DNA from: Paracoccus aestuariivivens
Lineage (GTDB): Bacteria > Pseudomonadota > Alphaproteobacteria > Rhodobacterales > Rhodobacteraceae
Assembly: GCF_009711225.1 (NCBI RefSeq)
Contig: NZ_WMIE01000001.1
Coordinates: forward strand, 868,001 to 932,000
Length of the DNA: 64,000 nucleotides
Reading direction: 5' to 3'
The translations under genes and the position numbers were made by a program. Positions 27,545 to 35,678 of this stretch are shown here, piece after piece (position 1 is the stretch's first letter; every line of letters starts with the position of its first letter). Below the pieces are notes generated by a model. That model was not told the DNA's origin and made no database searches. It was given only the letters and a program-made list of their open reading frames with translations.

Positions 27545-28419
27545 TTTGCGCGCCCTTTCCGGGTCAGGCGGTTCAGAAGCGCCAGATAGATCGCGGACAG
27601 CACCATCAGGCAGATCAGGATCATCACCGCCCGCGCCGCGCCCTCGCCATAGCGGAAGCGGGAGATTGCAGTGCGGTAAGTGTCGATGATCATGGTCGTG
27701 GTCGAGCCGCGCGGGCCGCCCTCGGTCAGGATCCAGATGATCTCGAAGCTGTTGAAGGTCCAGATCGTCGACAGCAGCGCCATGGTGGTAATCGAGGGCA
27801 TCAGAAGCGGCAGCGTCACCCGGCGGAAGCGGTAGAAACGCCCTGCGCCATCGGTCCATGCCGCCTCATAAAGATCCTTCGGGATCGTCTGCATCGCCGC
27901 CAGCAGGTAAAGCGAGACCAAGGGCGTGCCGATCCAGACATCGGTCACCACGGTCGATATGAAGGCAGCCTGCTTATAGGCGAGGAACTCGAACGGCCCC
28001 GAAAACAGGCCGAAGCGCTGGCCAAGGCCGGAAATCATCCCGAACTGGCCGTTATACATCCATGCCCACATGAAGCAGCCGACCGCGACCGGCACCACCC
28101 ATGGCGGCATGATCAGGATGCGAAACAGCGCCCGTCCCGGCACGGCGGCATTCAAAAGCACCGCGCCAAGCAGTCCCATGATCAGCTTGAGGCTGACCGA
28201 AAGCGTGGTCCAGACCAGCGTCCGGCCAAGGATCGGCCAGAAATCGCGCTGGAAGAATTTGATGTAGTTTTCAAAGCCGACATAGTTTTGCACCTGCTTC
28301 ATCGAGGCGTCGGTGAAGGACAGGCGGAAGGTCTCGACCAAGGGCCATGCGGCGATGGTACCGACCAGTAGAAGCGCGGGGATCAGAAGCAGATAAGGAA
28401 ATGCATCTATCCGCTTCAT
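27541..28419 (-). CDS. ABC sugar permease, MalF-type
   Basis: A 292-residue inner-membrane protein with six helices, starting MKRIDAFPYLLLIPALLLVG, and the EAA loop YEAAWTDGAGRFYRFRRVTL. It pairs with the MalG-type permease downstream to form the channel. Its start overlaps the oxidoreductase stop (ATGA), so translation is coupled along the operon. Confidence 0.9.
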   Translation of the reverse strand: MKRIDAFPYLLLIPALLLVGTIAAWPLVETFRLSFTDASMKQVQNYVGFENYIKFFQRDFWPILGRTLVWTTLSVSLKLIMGLLGAVLLNAAVPGRALFRILIMPPWVVPVAVGCFMWAWMYNGQFGMISGLGQRFGLFSGPFEFLAYKQAAFISTVVTDVWIGTPLVSLYLLAAMQTIPKDLYEAAWTDGAGRFYRFRRVTLPLLMPSITTMALLSTIWTFNSFEIIWILTEGGPRGSTTTMIIDTYRTAISRFRYGEGAARAVMILICLMVLSAIYLALLNRLTRKGRAK

Positions 28420-29579
28420 GCAGCCGCCTTGGTGGAAAGGGCGGCATCGAATTCGGCCCAGAAGGCGGTCAGTTCCACCACCCGCCCTTCGCGCCGCGCC
28501 TGATCCATGGCGAGTGCGGTGACCCCCGCCTCAAGCGCATCGGTCACGGTCAGCGGCAGTTCGGGCAGTTCGCCGCGCCAATAGGCGGCGAGGTCGCGGC
28601 ACATCGCCTCATCCGCGCCGTAATGATGGGTCATGTCGCCCGCTTTGCCGATCTCGGGATCGTCGATCAGCACGGCGCTGTCATAGGCGCGGGTCAGCTT
28701 GAAGTAATTGCGGATGAAGTCGCCCTCGGCCATGCCCTCGGTGCCGATGACGGCAAAACGGCGGAACTCGTCGGGCGTGTTCATATTGGTATGAAAGGCC
28801 ATGGTCGCGCCGTTTTGATATTCGACCAGCGCGGTCTGGTAGTCGATCAGATCGCCCTGTCCAGAATAGGCGTCGGGCGTGCCGCCCCAGCGCGGCGACA
28901 TGACCTTCAGATAGTCCGGCGCGTCCGAGGGGCGATGCGCAGGCAGGTATTTCTTGCGTCCACCAAAGCTTGCAACCCGCGCGGGCCGCGCACCGACCGC
29001 GCCTTGGTAAAGGTCGATATCGTGGCAGCATTTCTCCAGCATGAAGCCGCCCGAAAGCGCGCTATCCCGCCGCCAGTCGCGCATGAAGAAGCTGCCGTGA
29101 TAGGGGGCGATATGCTCGGAGGCCTCGATCGACATGACCTCGCCGATCTGCGGTGCGGCGGCGCGAAGCGCGCGGTAAAGCGCCGAGTAGCGCAGCACCA
29201 TCCCCACAGCGACGCGGGCCTCGCCGTCATGCGCGGCTAGCAGCCGGGCCAGTTCCAGCGTCTCCTCAAGCGAGATCACGACGGGCTTTTCGGCAAAGAT
29301 ATGCGGCGTGTCGCTGGCCAGCGCCTGCCGCAGATGGTCCAGATGCAGGTGGTTCGGAGAGCCGATCAGCAGCAGGTCGAAGCCGTGATTGGCCAGCATT
29401 TCCTTGGGATCGGAGTAGTGATGGGTGGGCGCGGCCTCGGCCAGACGGTCCTCATGCGCGGGGCCGGGATCGGCGACGGCGACAAGGTCCAGATCGGGGC
29501 ATGTCTCGCGCAGAAAGGGCAGGATCGCGGCGATGCGATTGCCAAGGCCGATGATGCCGGTCTTCATCCCGTTTTTCAT
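28416..29579 (-). CDS. Gfo/Idh/MocA-family oxidoreductase
   Basis: A 387-residue NAD(P)-dependent oxidoreductase: N-terminal Rossmann fold with GIIGLGNRIAAILPF, the EKPVVISLEETLELARLL motif near residue 95 carrying the catalytic Lys, and a C-terminal domain with MLEKCCHDIDLYQGAVGARP. Family members oxidise or epimerise sugars, and some (GH109) hydrolyse alpha-N-acetylgalactosaminides through transient NAD oxidation. Its place between cutC and an amino-sugar ABC importer suggests processing of an imported amino sugar or glycoside. Both ends overlap neighbours by 4 bases. The substrate is unknown. Confidence 0.82.
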   Translation of the reverse strand: MKNGMKTGIIGLGNRIAAILPFLRETCPDLDLVAVADPGPAHEDRLAEAAPTHHYSDPKEMLANHGFDLLLIGSPNHLHLDHLRQALASDTPHIFAEKPVVISLEETLELARLLAAHDGEARVAVGMVLRYSALYRALRAAAPQIGEVMSIEASEHIAPYHGSFFMRDWRRDSALSGGFMLEKCCHDIDLYQGAVGARPARVASFGGRKKYLPAHRPSDAPDYLKVMSPRWGGTPDAYSGQGDLIDYQTALVEYQNGATMAFHTNMNTPDEFRRFAVIGTEGMAEGDFIRNYFKLTRAYDSAVLIDDPEIGKAGDMTHHYGADEAMCRDLAAYWRGELPELPLTVTDALEAGVTALAMDQARREGRVVELTAFWAEFDAALSTKAAA

Positions 29580-30319
29580 TGTGCGTCCTCCGTGACCCGC
29601 TCCATCGCCTCGCGCAGGGCGCGGACGTTTTCGGCCAGCGTCTGCGGACGGCTGGCGGGGATATTGATACGCGTGGCGGGGTGGGGGTCCTCGACCATGC
29701 TGGTGCAAGAGGCGTGCAGATCATGCACCCCCGCCGCCAGCAGGCGCGCTGCGTTTTCCGGCAGCACGCCGCCACCCGCCATGATGGTGATGCGGTCTCC
29801 GGCTTGCGCCGAAAGGCGGGCCAAAGCTTCGATCCCCTCGGGCGCGGCGCGGGTGCCGCCTGCGGTCAGGATGCGGCAGGCACCGAGTTCAATGGCCTGC
29901 TCCAGCGCCTCGTCCAGATCGGGGGACAGATCGAAGGCGCGGTGGATGACCAACTCCAGCCCTTCGGCGGCGTCGCGCAGGCGCGCCATGGTGTCCAGAT
30001 CCAGCCGCCCGTCGGGCAGGGTCGCGCCGGTCACGATGCCTGCGAGCCCCGCCGCCTTGACCGCCTTGATGTCGTGGAAGGCGGCGTCGAGTTCCTCGGG
30101 CGAATAGATGAAGCCTCCGGGCCGAGGGCGGATCATGGCGCAGACAGGGATCGGGGATTCGGCGGCTTGGGCGATCAAACCCGGCGAGGGGGTCAGCCCG
30201 CTGACCGCCAGCGCCGCGCAAAGCTCGATCCGGTCCGCGCCGCCTGCGATGGCCGCGGCAAGCCCTGCCGGATCATCCACGCAGACTTCGAGAAGCGGGG
30301 CATTGGGACGGCTAGGCAT
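29576..30319 (-). CDS. cutC: CutC-family TIM-barrel protein
   Basis: A 247-residue protein with CutC hallmarks: LLEVCVDDPAGLAAAIAGGADRIELC, PVCAMIRPRPGGFIYS, ELVIHRAFDLSPD, CRILTAGGTRAAPEG and IMAGGGVLPENAARL. The family was named for copper homeostasis in E. coli, but that role is disputed and the fold is an enzyme-like TIM barrel. Here it is the first gene of an amino-sugar ABC operon, transcribed away from the hybrid regulator, which argues for a metabolic role. The start at 30319 has GGAGG 4 bases upstream. Confidence 0.88.
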   Translation of the reverse strand: MPSRPNAPLLEVCVDDPAGLAAAIAGGADRIELCAALAVSGLTPSPGLIAQAAESPIPVCAMIRPRPGGFIYSPEELDAAFHDIKAVKAAGLAGIVTGATLPDGRLDLDTMARLRDAAEGLELVIHRAFDLSPDLDEALEQAIELGACRILTAGGTRAAPEGIEALARLSAQAGDRITIMAGGGVLPENAARLLAAGVHDLHASCTSMVEDPHPATRINIPASRPQTLAENVRALREAMERVTEDAQ

Positions 30320-30393
30320 CGGACCTCCGGGTCGGGTGACGAGGGGAAGGCAACACCAATTCAAAGCTTCTGTAAACATTTTTTTCAGCCACC

Positions 30394-30419
30394 CTAAAAT
30401 CTGAAACTCTGGATTTTAG
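30394..30419. promoter_or_regulatory. Candidate operator in the amino-sugar divergon
   Basis: CTAAAATC (30394-30401) and GATTTTAG (30412-30419) are perfect 8-base inverted arms around a 10-base spacer. The site sits mid-way between the divergent cutC and regulator genes and abuts a TTGACA at 30421-30426, a likely -35 box of the rightward operon. The heptamer AAACATT also occurs three times nearby (30374, 30426, 30443). The neighbouring hybrid regulator is the natural candidate to bind here; this is inferred. Confidence 0.5.
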
Positions 30420-30480
30420 TTTGACAAACATTCTGCGCTGGAAAACATTGTGCCGAACGCAGAAAATTACTGGGGGCGGG

Positions 30481-31377
30481 ATGCAGCAGGCGCATGACGA
30501 CAAGCCGCTTCAAGGTGCTGCGCTTTGGGCAGCTGTCTTGTCGGCGCGCGAGATGATGCCCGCGAAACTGCGCACGATTGCCGCATTCGTGGCCGAGGAT
30601 CCGTCCGAATTCATCCGCATGACCTCTCGCGAGATCTGCGCAAGGCTGGGCACATCGGAGCCAACGCTGATCCGTTTCTGCCGCAGTCTGGGTTTTGCGG
30701 GACTGGCCGATTTCCGCATCGAACTGGCTCTTGCTCTTGCAGCACAAAGCGCGGGCGCGGCGGTGCATCCGCAGGCCGCCGACCGCCGCCTCGCCAATCC
30801 GGAGGCCAAGCGCCGCATCGCCAGCGCCGCGCTTGACCTGCTGGCCGATGACCGGGCGCTGCTGATCGACAACGGCTCGACCGTCGAGATCGTCGCGGAA
30901 CTGCTGGGCAACAGCGACGATCATCCGGCGATGACGGTGATGACCTCGGGGCTGATGGTGGCGCAACACGCGATGCGCAACGACCGCCATACCGTGATGC
31001 TGACCGGAGGGGTGATTCGTCCCTCGACCGGCTCGCTGACGGGAAGGCTGGCTGAATCGAGCCTTGCGGGGATGAATTTTGACACGTTCGTCATGGGCGC
31101 GGACAGCATCGACCCCGAGGGCGGGCTTTCGACCTATTCCGAGGATGAGGCCCATGTCACCCGCGCCATGGTCGAGGCAGCGTCCCGTGTCATCGTCTTG
31201 GCCGACCATACCAAGTTTCGCGGCTCGCGCCTGCATCGCATTTGCGGTCTGTCGCGGGTGGCAATCCTGATCACCGACCGGATGCCTTCGACCGAGATCC
31301 GGGCGGCGCTTGAAGCGGCCACGGTCCGGTTGATCGTGGCAGACGTGACAGGCACAGACCTCAAGGACAGATCATGA
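30481..31377 (+). CDS. Hybrid regulator: RpiR-type HTH with DeoR-type sugar-phosphate sensor
   Basis: This 298-residue protein joins two domains usually found apart. Residues about 20-85 form an RpiR (HTH_6) DNA-binding domain, with TSREICARLGTSEPTLIRFC then RSLGFAGLADFR. Residues about 110-275 match the DeoR C-terminal sensor (LIDNGSTVEIVAELL, VMLTGGVIRPSTGSLTG, DTFVMGADSIDPEGGLST, VLADHTKFRGSRLHRICGL). RpiR proteins normally carry a SIS domain instead. The start at 30481 has GGGGGCGGG upstream. It overlaps agaS by 4 bases and diverges from cutC, so it probably controls both arms and senses an amino-sugar phosphate. Confidence 0.85.
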   Translation: MQQAHDDKPLQGAALWAAVLSAREMMPAKLRTIAAFVAEDPSEFIRMTSREICARLGTSEPTLIRFCRSLGFAGLADFRIELALALAAQSAGAAVHPQAADRRLANPEAKRRIASAALDLLADDRALLIDNGSTVEIVAELLGNSDDHPAMTVMTSGLMVAQHAMRNDRHTVMLTGGVIRPSTGSLTGRLAESSLAGMNFDTFVMGADSIDPEGGLSTYSEDEAHVTRAMVEAASRVIVLADHTKFRGSRLHRICGLSRVAILITDRMPSTEIRAALEAATVRLIVADVTGTDLKDRS

Positions 31378-32429
31378 CGACTTTCACTGCCGAGGAAATC
31401 AACGCTCAGCCCGAGATCTGGCGCGACTGGGCCGCTCTGCTTGCCGCTCAATCCGAGGAAATCCGGAACTGGATTGCGATGCGGGCGCCGCGTGAAATCT
31501 GGCTGTCGGGGGCTGGTACTTCGGCCTATCTCGGCGAGGTTCTGACTCGCCAGTTGGGCGGCAAGTTGAAGGCATGGCCGACCACGGATCTGGTTGCCGC
31601 GCCGGATCTGGCCTTTGGCGCCAATGGACCGATCCTGTCCCTGCAATTCGGCCGCAGTGGCGACAGTTCGGAATCGGTGGGCCTACTGGACATGTTGGAC
31701 GCGCACCGCCCCGATATCGACCGCCTGAACATCACATGCAACGCGACCAGCACATTGGGGCAGCGCAAGGGCCCCGGACCGGGTGAAACCCGCGCCCTGA
31801 TCCTGCCCGAGGCGACGCATGATCGCGGCTTTGCCATGACCTCAAGCTTCACGACAATGTATCTGAGCGCGCTTGCTTGCCTTGATCCGTCATTCGATCC
31901 GGTCGCGGTCCTGCCGCGCCTTGCCGCCGCTGCCGAGACTTTGCTGCCACAACTCTGGAGCATCGATGACCGTCCTCCGACACGCGCGATCTTTCTGGGC
32001 TCGGGAGCGTTGACCGGAATTGCTCGGGAATCGGCATTGAAAGTGCTGGAACTGACCGCGGGTCGCACGATCACGCAATGGGATAGCAGTCTGGGATTCC
32101 GGCATGGTCCGAAAGCTGCAGTGGATGACGGAACGGCGGTTTTTGTCATGATCTCGCCCGATCAGCAGGTGGCGCGTTACGACCTTGATCTGGCAAGCGA
32201 AATCCGGCGTCAATTTCCGGCGGCGTCTGTCGTCACCATCGGTTCCGGATGCGATATCGACCTGACGCCGACCGGAACGCCGGCTGATCCGGCGTTATTT
32301 GTGCTTCCCGCTCAGGTCATGGCGCATCGCTGGTCCGAAGCGTTGGGTCTGCCGGTGGACGATCCATTTGCCGGACGGAACCTGACCCGCGTCGTGTCGG
32401 GCGTGAAGCTATATGGATGGGAAGCATGA
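31374..32429 (+). CDS. agaS: SIS-domain amino-sugar-6-phosphate deaminase/isomerase (AgaS-like)
   Basis: A 351-residue protein with two SIS domains: IWLSGAGTSAYLGEVL and LSLQFGRSGDSSESVGLLD in the first, IFLGSGALTGIARESALKVLEL and SSLGFRHGPKAAVDDGTAVF in the second. This matches AgaS and the related NagB-II deaminases, which convert galactosamine-6-P to tagatose-6-P or glucosamine-6-P to fructose-6-P. Because a classical NagB is present in the opposite arm and a GatZ/KbaZ protein follows here, galactosamine-6-P is the likelier substrate. Start and stop both overlap neighbours by 4 bases. Confidence 0.82.
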   Translation: MTTFTAEEINAQPEIWRDWAALLAAQSEEIRNWIAMRAPREIWLSGAGTSAYLGEVLTRQLGGKLKAWPTTDLVAAPDLAFGANGPILSLQFGRSGDSSESVGLLDMLDAHRPDIDRLNITCNATSTLGQRKGPGPGETRALILPEATHDRGFAMTSSFTTMYLSALACLDPSFDPVAVLPRLAAAAETLLPQLWSIDDRPPTRAIFLGSGALTGIARESALKVLELTAGRTITQWDSSLGFRHGPKAAVDDGTAVFVMISPDQQVARYDLDLASEIRRQFPAASVVTIGSGCDIDLTPTGTPADPALFVLPAQVMAHRWSEALGLPVDDPFAGRNLTRVVSGVKLYGWEA

Positions 32430-33337
32430 TCAGCGGTGCCATCGACCTCGGCGGCACGAAGATCGAAGCTCGTCTGTTCGACGAACAGATGCGGACGCAA
32501 GAAACCCGACGTGTGCCCACGCCACAGGATGGTTTTGACAATTTCCTGAATGCATTGGTCAATCAGATCCGCTGGCTAGAAGATGCGTCAGGTGATTCCT
32601 CGCTTCCGGTTGCCATCTCGATTGCAGGACTGATCGACCCGCAAACTGGTATTGCGACGGCCTCGAACATACCGGTCTCCGGTCGGAATTTGGGTAGGGA
32701 ACTCGGCGCGGCGCTTGGTCGCGATCTGCCCTTGCTGAACGATTGTATGGCCTTCGCTTTTTCCGAGGCGCATGGCGGCGCAGGGGATGGGGCGGATTCC
32801 GTGCTGGGTCTGATCCTCGGGACCGGAGTAGGTGCGGGGTTGGTGATCAACGGTGCGATTACGCCGCGATATGCCGGACTAGCGGTCGAGATAGGGCATC
32901 TGGGCATGCCCGCCCGCGCGCTTGCTCGTCATGGCCTGCCGATCTGGCCTTGCGGTTGCGGGCGCGATGGCTGCAATGAAAATTATGTCTCGGGTACAGG
33001 GCTGCGGCGCATCGCGGAATGGGCGGGTCTGTCCGATACCGATCCGGTCAATGTCGCGGCCAGCGCCAAGATCGATGCCGATGCCGCACGGGTGATGGAG
33101 ATCTGGGCCGATCTGACCGGTGAGATGCTTTATTCCGCGCAACTGATGCTGGACCCTGAAGTTATCGTGCTGGGCGGAGGATTGTCGAATATCCCCGGCT
33201 TGCCCCGGCGTCTGACGTTGGCGCTTGAAAAGCTGCGGTTGGGGCAGGTGCGTTTGCCGCGTATCGTCGTGGCGAAACATGGCGACAGTTCCGGCGCGCG
33301 CGGTGCGGCGCTGATGGCACAGGTGGGCAAAGCATGA
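32426..33337 (+). CDS. ROK-family amino-sugar kinase
   Basis: A 303-residue ROK kinase with the phosphate-binding loop GAIDLGGTKIEARLFD, the catalytic-Asp region LLNDCMAFAFSEA, the ATP loop LGTGVGAGLVINGAI and the zinc motif CGCGRDGCNENYVSGTG. ROK kinases phosphorylate GlcNAc, GalNAc or glucose at C6. The operon (NagA, AgaS, GH20) points to an N-acetylhexosamine. Because both importers are of ABC type and deliver unphosphorylated sugar, a kinase step is required and this is the only candidate in the cluster. It is coupled to agaS and gatZ by ATGA overlaps. Confidence 0.85.
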   Translation: MISGAIDLGGTKIEARLFDEQMRTQETRRVPTPQDGFDNFLNALVNQIRWLEDASGDSSLPVAISIAGLIDPQTGIATASNIPVSGRNLGRELGAALGRDLPLLNDCMAFAFSEAHGGAGDGADSVLGLILGTGVGAGLVINGAITPRYAGLAVEIGHLGMPARALARHGLPIWPCGCGRDGCNENYVSGTGLRRIAEWAGLSDTDPVNVAASAKIDADAARVMEIWADLTGEMLYSAQLMLDPEVIVLGGGLSNIPGLPRRLTLALEKLRLGQVRLPRIVVAKHGDSSGARGAALMAQVGKA

Positions 33338-34590
33338 CCGATCTTCTGACCCCGATGATCCGCGCCTTGCGCAAAGAGATGGGGCCTGCCATTCCCTCGG
33401 TCTGTTCGGCCCATCCCGATGTCATTGCGGCTGGGCTACGGCAAGCCCGCGATCATGCAATGCCGGCCCTGATCGAGGCCACTTCGAACCAGGTGAACCA
33501 GTTCGGCGGGTATACCGGAATGACGCCCGCCGATTTCACGACATTCGTCCATGATATCGCGATTACTCATGGGCTAGAGGACGTGCCGCTGATCCTTGGT
33601 GGCGATCATCTGGGTCCGCAGGCATGGCGCGGTCTTGCTGCCGACGCCGCCATGACCCATGCCGAGGAGATGATCGCAGCCTATGTGCGTGCGGGCTTTA
33701 CCAAGATCCATCTGGACTGTTCCGAGGGTTGTCTTGGCGAGGCAGCGCAGGTCGGCGATGCTGTGGCGGCCTCTCGCGCGGCGCGACTGGCGGCGGTAGC
33801 CGAGGCTTCCGCTCCTGATCCCGAATTGTTGGTCTATATCGTCGGCACGGAAGTTCCCCCACCCGGCGGGGCCCGCCACGATGACGAAGGGATCAGCCCC
33901 ACGCCTCCGGAACGGGCACGCGCGACCCTTGCGGCGCATGAGGAAGCCTTTGCCGAAGCCGGAGCATCGGCCGCTTGGAAACGTGTCCGCGGGCTGGTCG
34001 TTCAACCGGGGTTGGAGTTTGCGCCAGCAAGCGTGCATCGCTTCGATACGTCGCAACCCGATCATCTCAGCGCGGTTCTGGGCCATAATGAACGGTTGTG
34101 CTTCGAGGCGCACTCGACCGATTATCAGCGGCCCGAGGTCTATGCCGATCTGACCCATCGCAATTTTGGCATCTTGAAAGTCGGCCCCGCCCTGACATTC
34201 GCATGGCGCGAGGCGCTTTATGCGCTGTCCCATGTGCAGGGCTGGATTGATGGCACGCCGCATATCTCGAAAACGCTGGAACGGTTGATGCTGGACGCTC
34301 CGCAATACTGGCAGGGGCATTATCACGGCGATCCGGTCACCCTGCATATGCTGCGTCATTTCGGCTATGCTGATCGCATCCGGTATTATTGGCCTCGCGC
34401 CGAGGCCGAGGTGAAAAACCTGTGTGCCGCGCTGGATGCAGGCCCGATCCCGCAGCCGGTACTGCTGCAATACCTTCCGATCGCGACTTTGGAACGTGCG
34501 TCCCGTCTGGAACTGCCTCCGGCCCGTGCCATCCTGCAAGCGCATGTCGAGCAGACTCTTATGGCTTATTATCCCGAGGAAACATGCTGA
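33334..34590 (+). CDS. gatZ: Tagatose-1,6-bisphosphate aldolase accessory subunit family (GatZ/KbaZ/AgaZ)
   Basis: A 418-residue GatZ/KbaZ protein (GIPSVCSAHPDVI-type start reading AIPSVCSAHPDVIAAGLRQA, LGGDHLGPQAWRGLAADAAM, KIHLDCSEGCLGEAAQVGD, YIVGTEVPPPGGA, FEAHSTDYQRPEVYADL, LKVGPALTFAWREALYAL). In E. coli this family is the stabilising partner of the aldolases GatY/KbaY; in some GalNAc pathways it has been proposed to act as a tagatose-6-phosphate kinase. No GatY/KbaY aldolase or separate tagatose-6-phosphate kinase is present here, so either a catalytic role or a distant partner is needed. It overlaps nagA by 7 bases. Confidence 0.87.
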   Translation: MTDLLTPMIRALRKEMGPAIPSVCSAHPDVIAAGLRQARDHAMPALIEATSNQVNQFGGYTGMTPADFTTFVHDIAITHGLEDVPLILGGDHLGPQAWRGLAADAAMTHAEEMIAAYVRAGFTKIHLDCSEGCLGEAAQVGDAVAASRAARLAAVAEASAPDPELLVYIVGTEVPPPGGARHDDEGISPTPPERARATLAAHEEAFAEAGASAAWKRVRGLVVQPGLEFAPASVHRFDTSQPDHLSAVLGHNERLCFEAHSTDYQRPEVYADLTHRNFGILKVGPALTFAWREALYALSHVQGWIDGTPHISKTLERLMLDAPQYWQGHYHGDPVTLHMLRHFGYADRIRYYWPRAEAEVKNLCAALDAGPIPQPVLLQYLPIATLERASRLELPPARAILQAHVEQTLMAYYPEETC

Positions 34591-35678
34591 TCGCCGCCGA
34601 ACGCCTATGGACGAACGGAGGGATGGCCGAAGGTCTGGCAATCGACGTCGAAGCGGGGCGTGTCACGGCCTTGCGGCCTCTTGGGCAGGACATTCCGGAT
34701 CTGACGGTCGGGTTTCTGATGCCCGGCTGTACCGATTTGCAGGTGAATGGCGGCGGCGGTGTGCTTTTCAACGCCGACCCAACGCCCGAGGGGATCGCGG
34801 CAATCGCAGCGGCCCATCACCGGTTGGGGACCGCGCAAATCCTTCCTACCGTGATTACCGATGCCCCCGAGGTACTGGACGCCGCTTCCGATGCGGTAAT
34901 CGCGGCGATGGGGCAATCCGGCGTGGCAGGCATCCATATCGAGGGGCCCCATATCGCGCTGGAACGCCGTGGCACGCATGATGCGCGTTTCATCCGTCCG
35001 CTGGATCAGCGCACCATGGATGTTTTGCGCAAGCTTCGTGCGGCGGACGTGCCGGTCTTGCTGACTCTCGCTCCGGAACTTGCTGATCCGGCCTTGCTGC
35101 GCGAGGCAGCGGCCATGGGGGTTGTTCTTTCTGCTGGCCACACGATGGCGAGTGCCGACGAAACCCGCACTGCTATGGCGAACGGCATCTGCATGTTCAC
35201 CCATCTTTACAACGCGATGCCACAGATGACCTCGCGCCAGCCGGGGGTGATCGCCGCCGCCATTCTGTCGGACGGTTGGTGCGGATTGATCGCAGACGGC
35301 ATCCACGTCTCGCCCGAGATGCTGGCGGTTGCGCTGAATGCCCGCCCGCGTCCGGATCGCTGTTTTCTTGTTTCGGACGCGATGCCGACCGTTGGCGGGC
35401 CGGATCATTTCACGCTTTATGGTATGGATATCCATGTGCAGGACGGTGCTTTGGTCAATGCGCAGGGATCATTGGCGGGCGCGCATATCGACATGCTGGA
35501 ATCGATGCGCCGGTTGATTGCCATGACTGGCCTGCCGCTGGAGCGCGCGATTGCCATGACAACCGATCTTCCGCGTCAGGCAATGCATTTGCCGCAACTT
35601 GCTGTGGCTAAGGGCACGCCGATCCGCGATCTGGTCGCCTTGGACGATGACCTTCAATTGTTGGCCTGGCCGACATGA
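34584..35678 (+). CDS. nagA: N-acetylhexosamine-6-phosphate deacetylase (NagA/AgaA)
   Basis: A 364-residue amidohydrolase: PGCTDLQVNGGGGVLFN (the NagA form of the metal motif), IHIEGPHIALERRGTHD with the metal Glu, VLSAGHTMASADE and HLYNAMPQMTSRQPG with metal His residues, and the catalytic Asp in LVSDAMPTVGG. It removes acetate from GlcNAc-6-P or GalNAc-6-P. As the only deacetylase in the divergon it may feed both NagB and AgaS. The ATG at 34584 lies inside the end of gatZ and follows GAGGA; the long upstream frame is noise. Confidence 0.9.
   Translation: MLIAAERLWTNGGMAEGLAIDVEAGRVTALRPLGQDIPDLTVGFLMPGCTDLQVNGGGGVLFNADPTPEGIAAIAAAHHRLGTAQILPTVITDAPEVLDAASDAVIAAMGQSGVAGIHIEGPHIALERRGTHDARFIRPLDQRTMDVLRKLRAADVPVLLTLAPELADPALLREAAAMGVVLSAGHTMASADETRTAMANGICMFTHLYNAMPQMTSRQPGVIAAAILSDGWCGLIADGIHVSPEMLAVALNARPRPDRCFLVSDAMPTVGGPDHFTLYGMDIHVQDGALVNAQGSLAGAHIDMLESMRRLIAMTGLPLERAIAMTTDLPRQAMHLPQLAVAKGTPIRDLVALDDDLQLLAWPT

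Noticed and set aside
25349..27589. A 746-codon plus-strand open frame across the ABC importer genes.
   Set aside because: The product is Arg/His/Gly/Gln-rich low-complexity sequence opposite well-supported transporter genes, so it is a shadow.
29576..30319. Calling the CutC protein a copper homeostasis factor.
   Set aside because: No copper-related neighbour is present and the family role is disputed, so only the family name is given.
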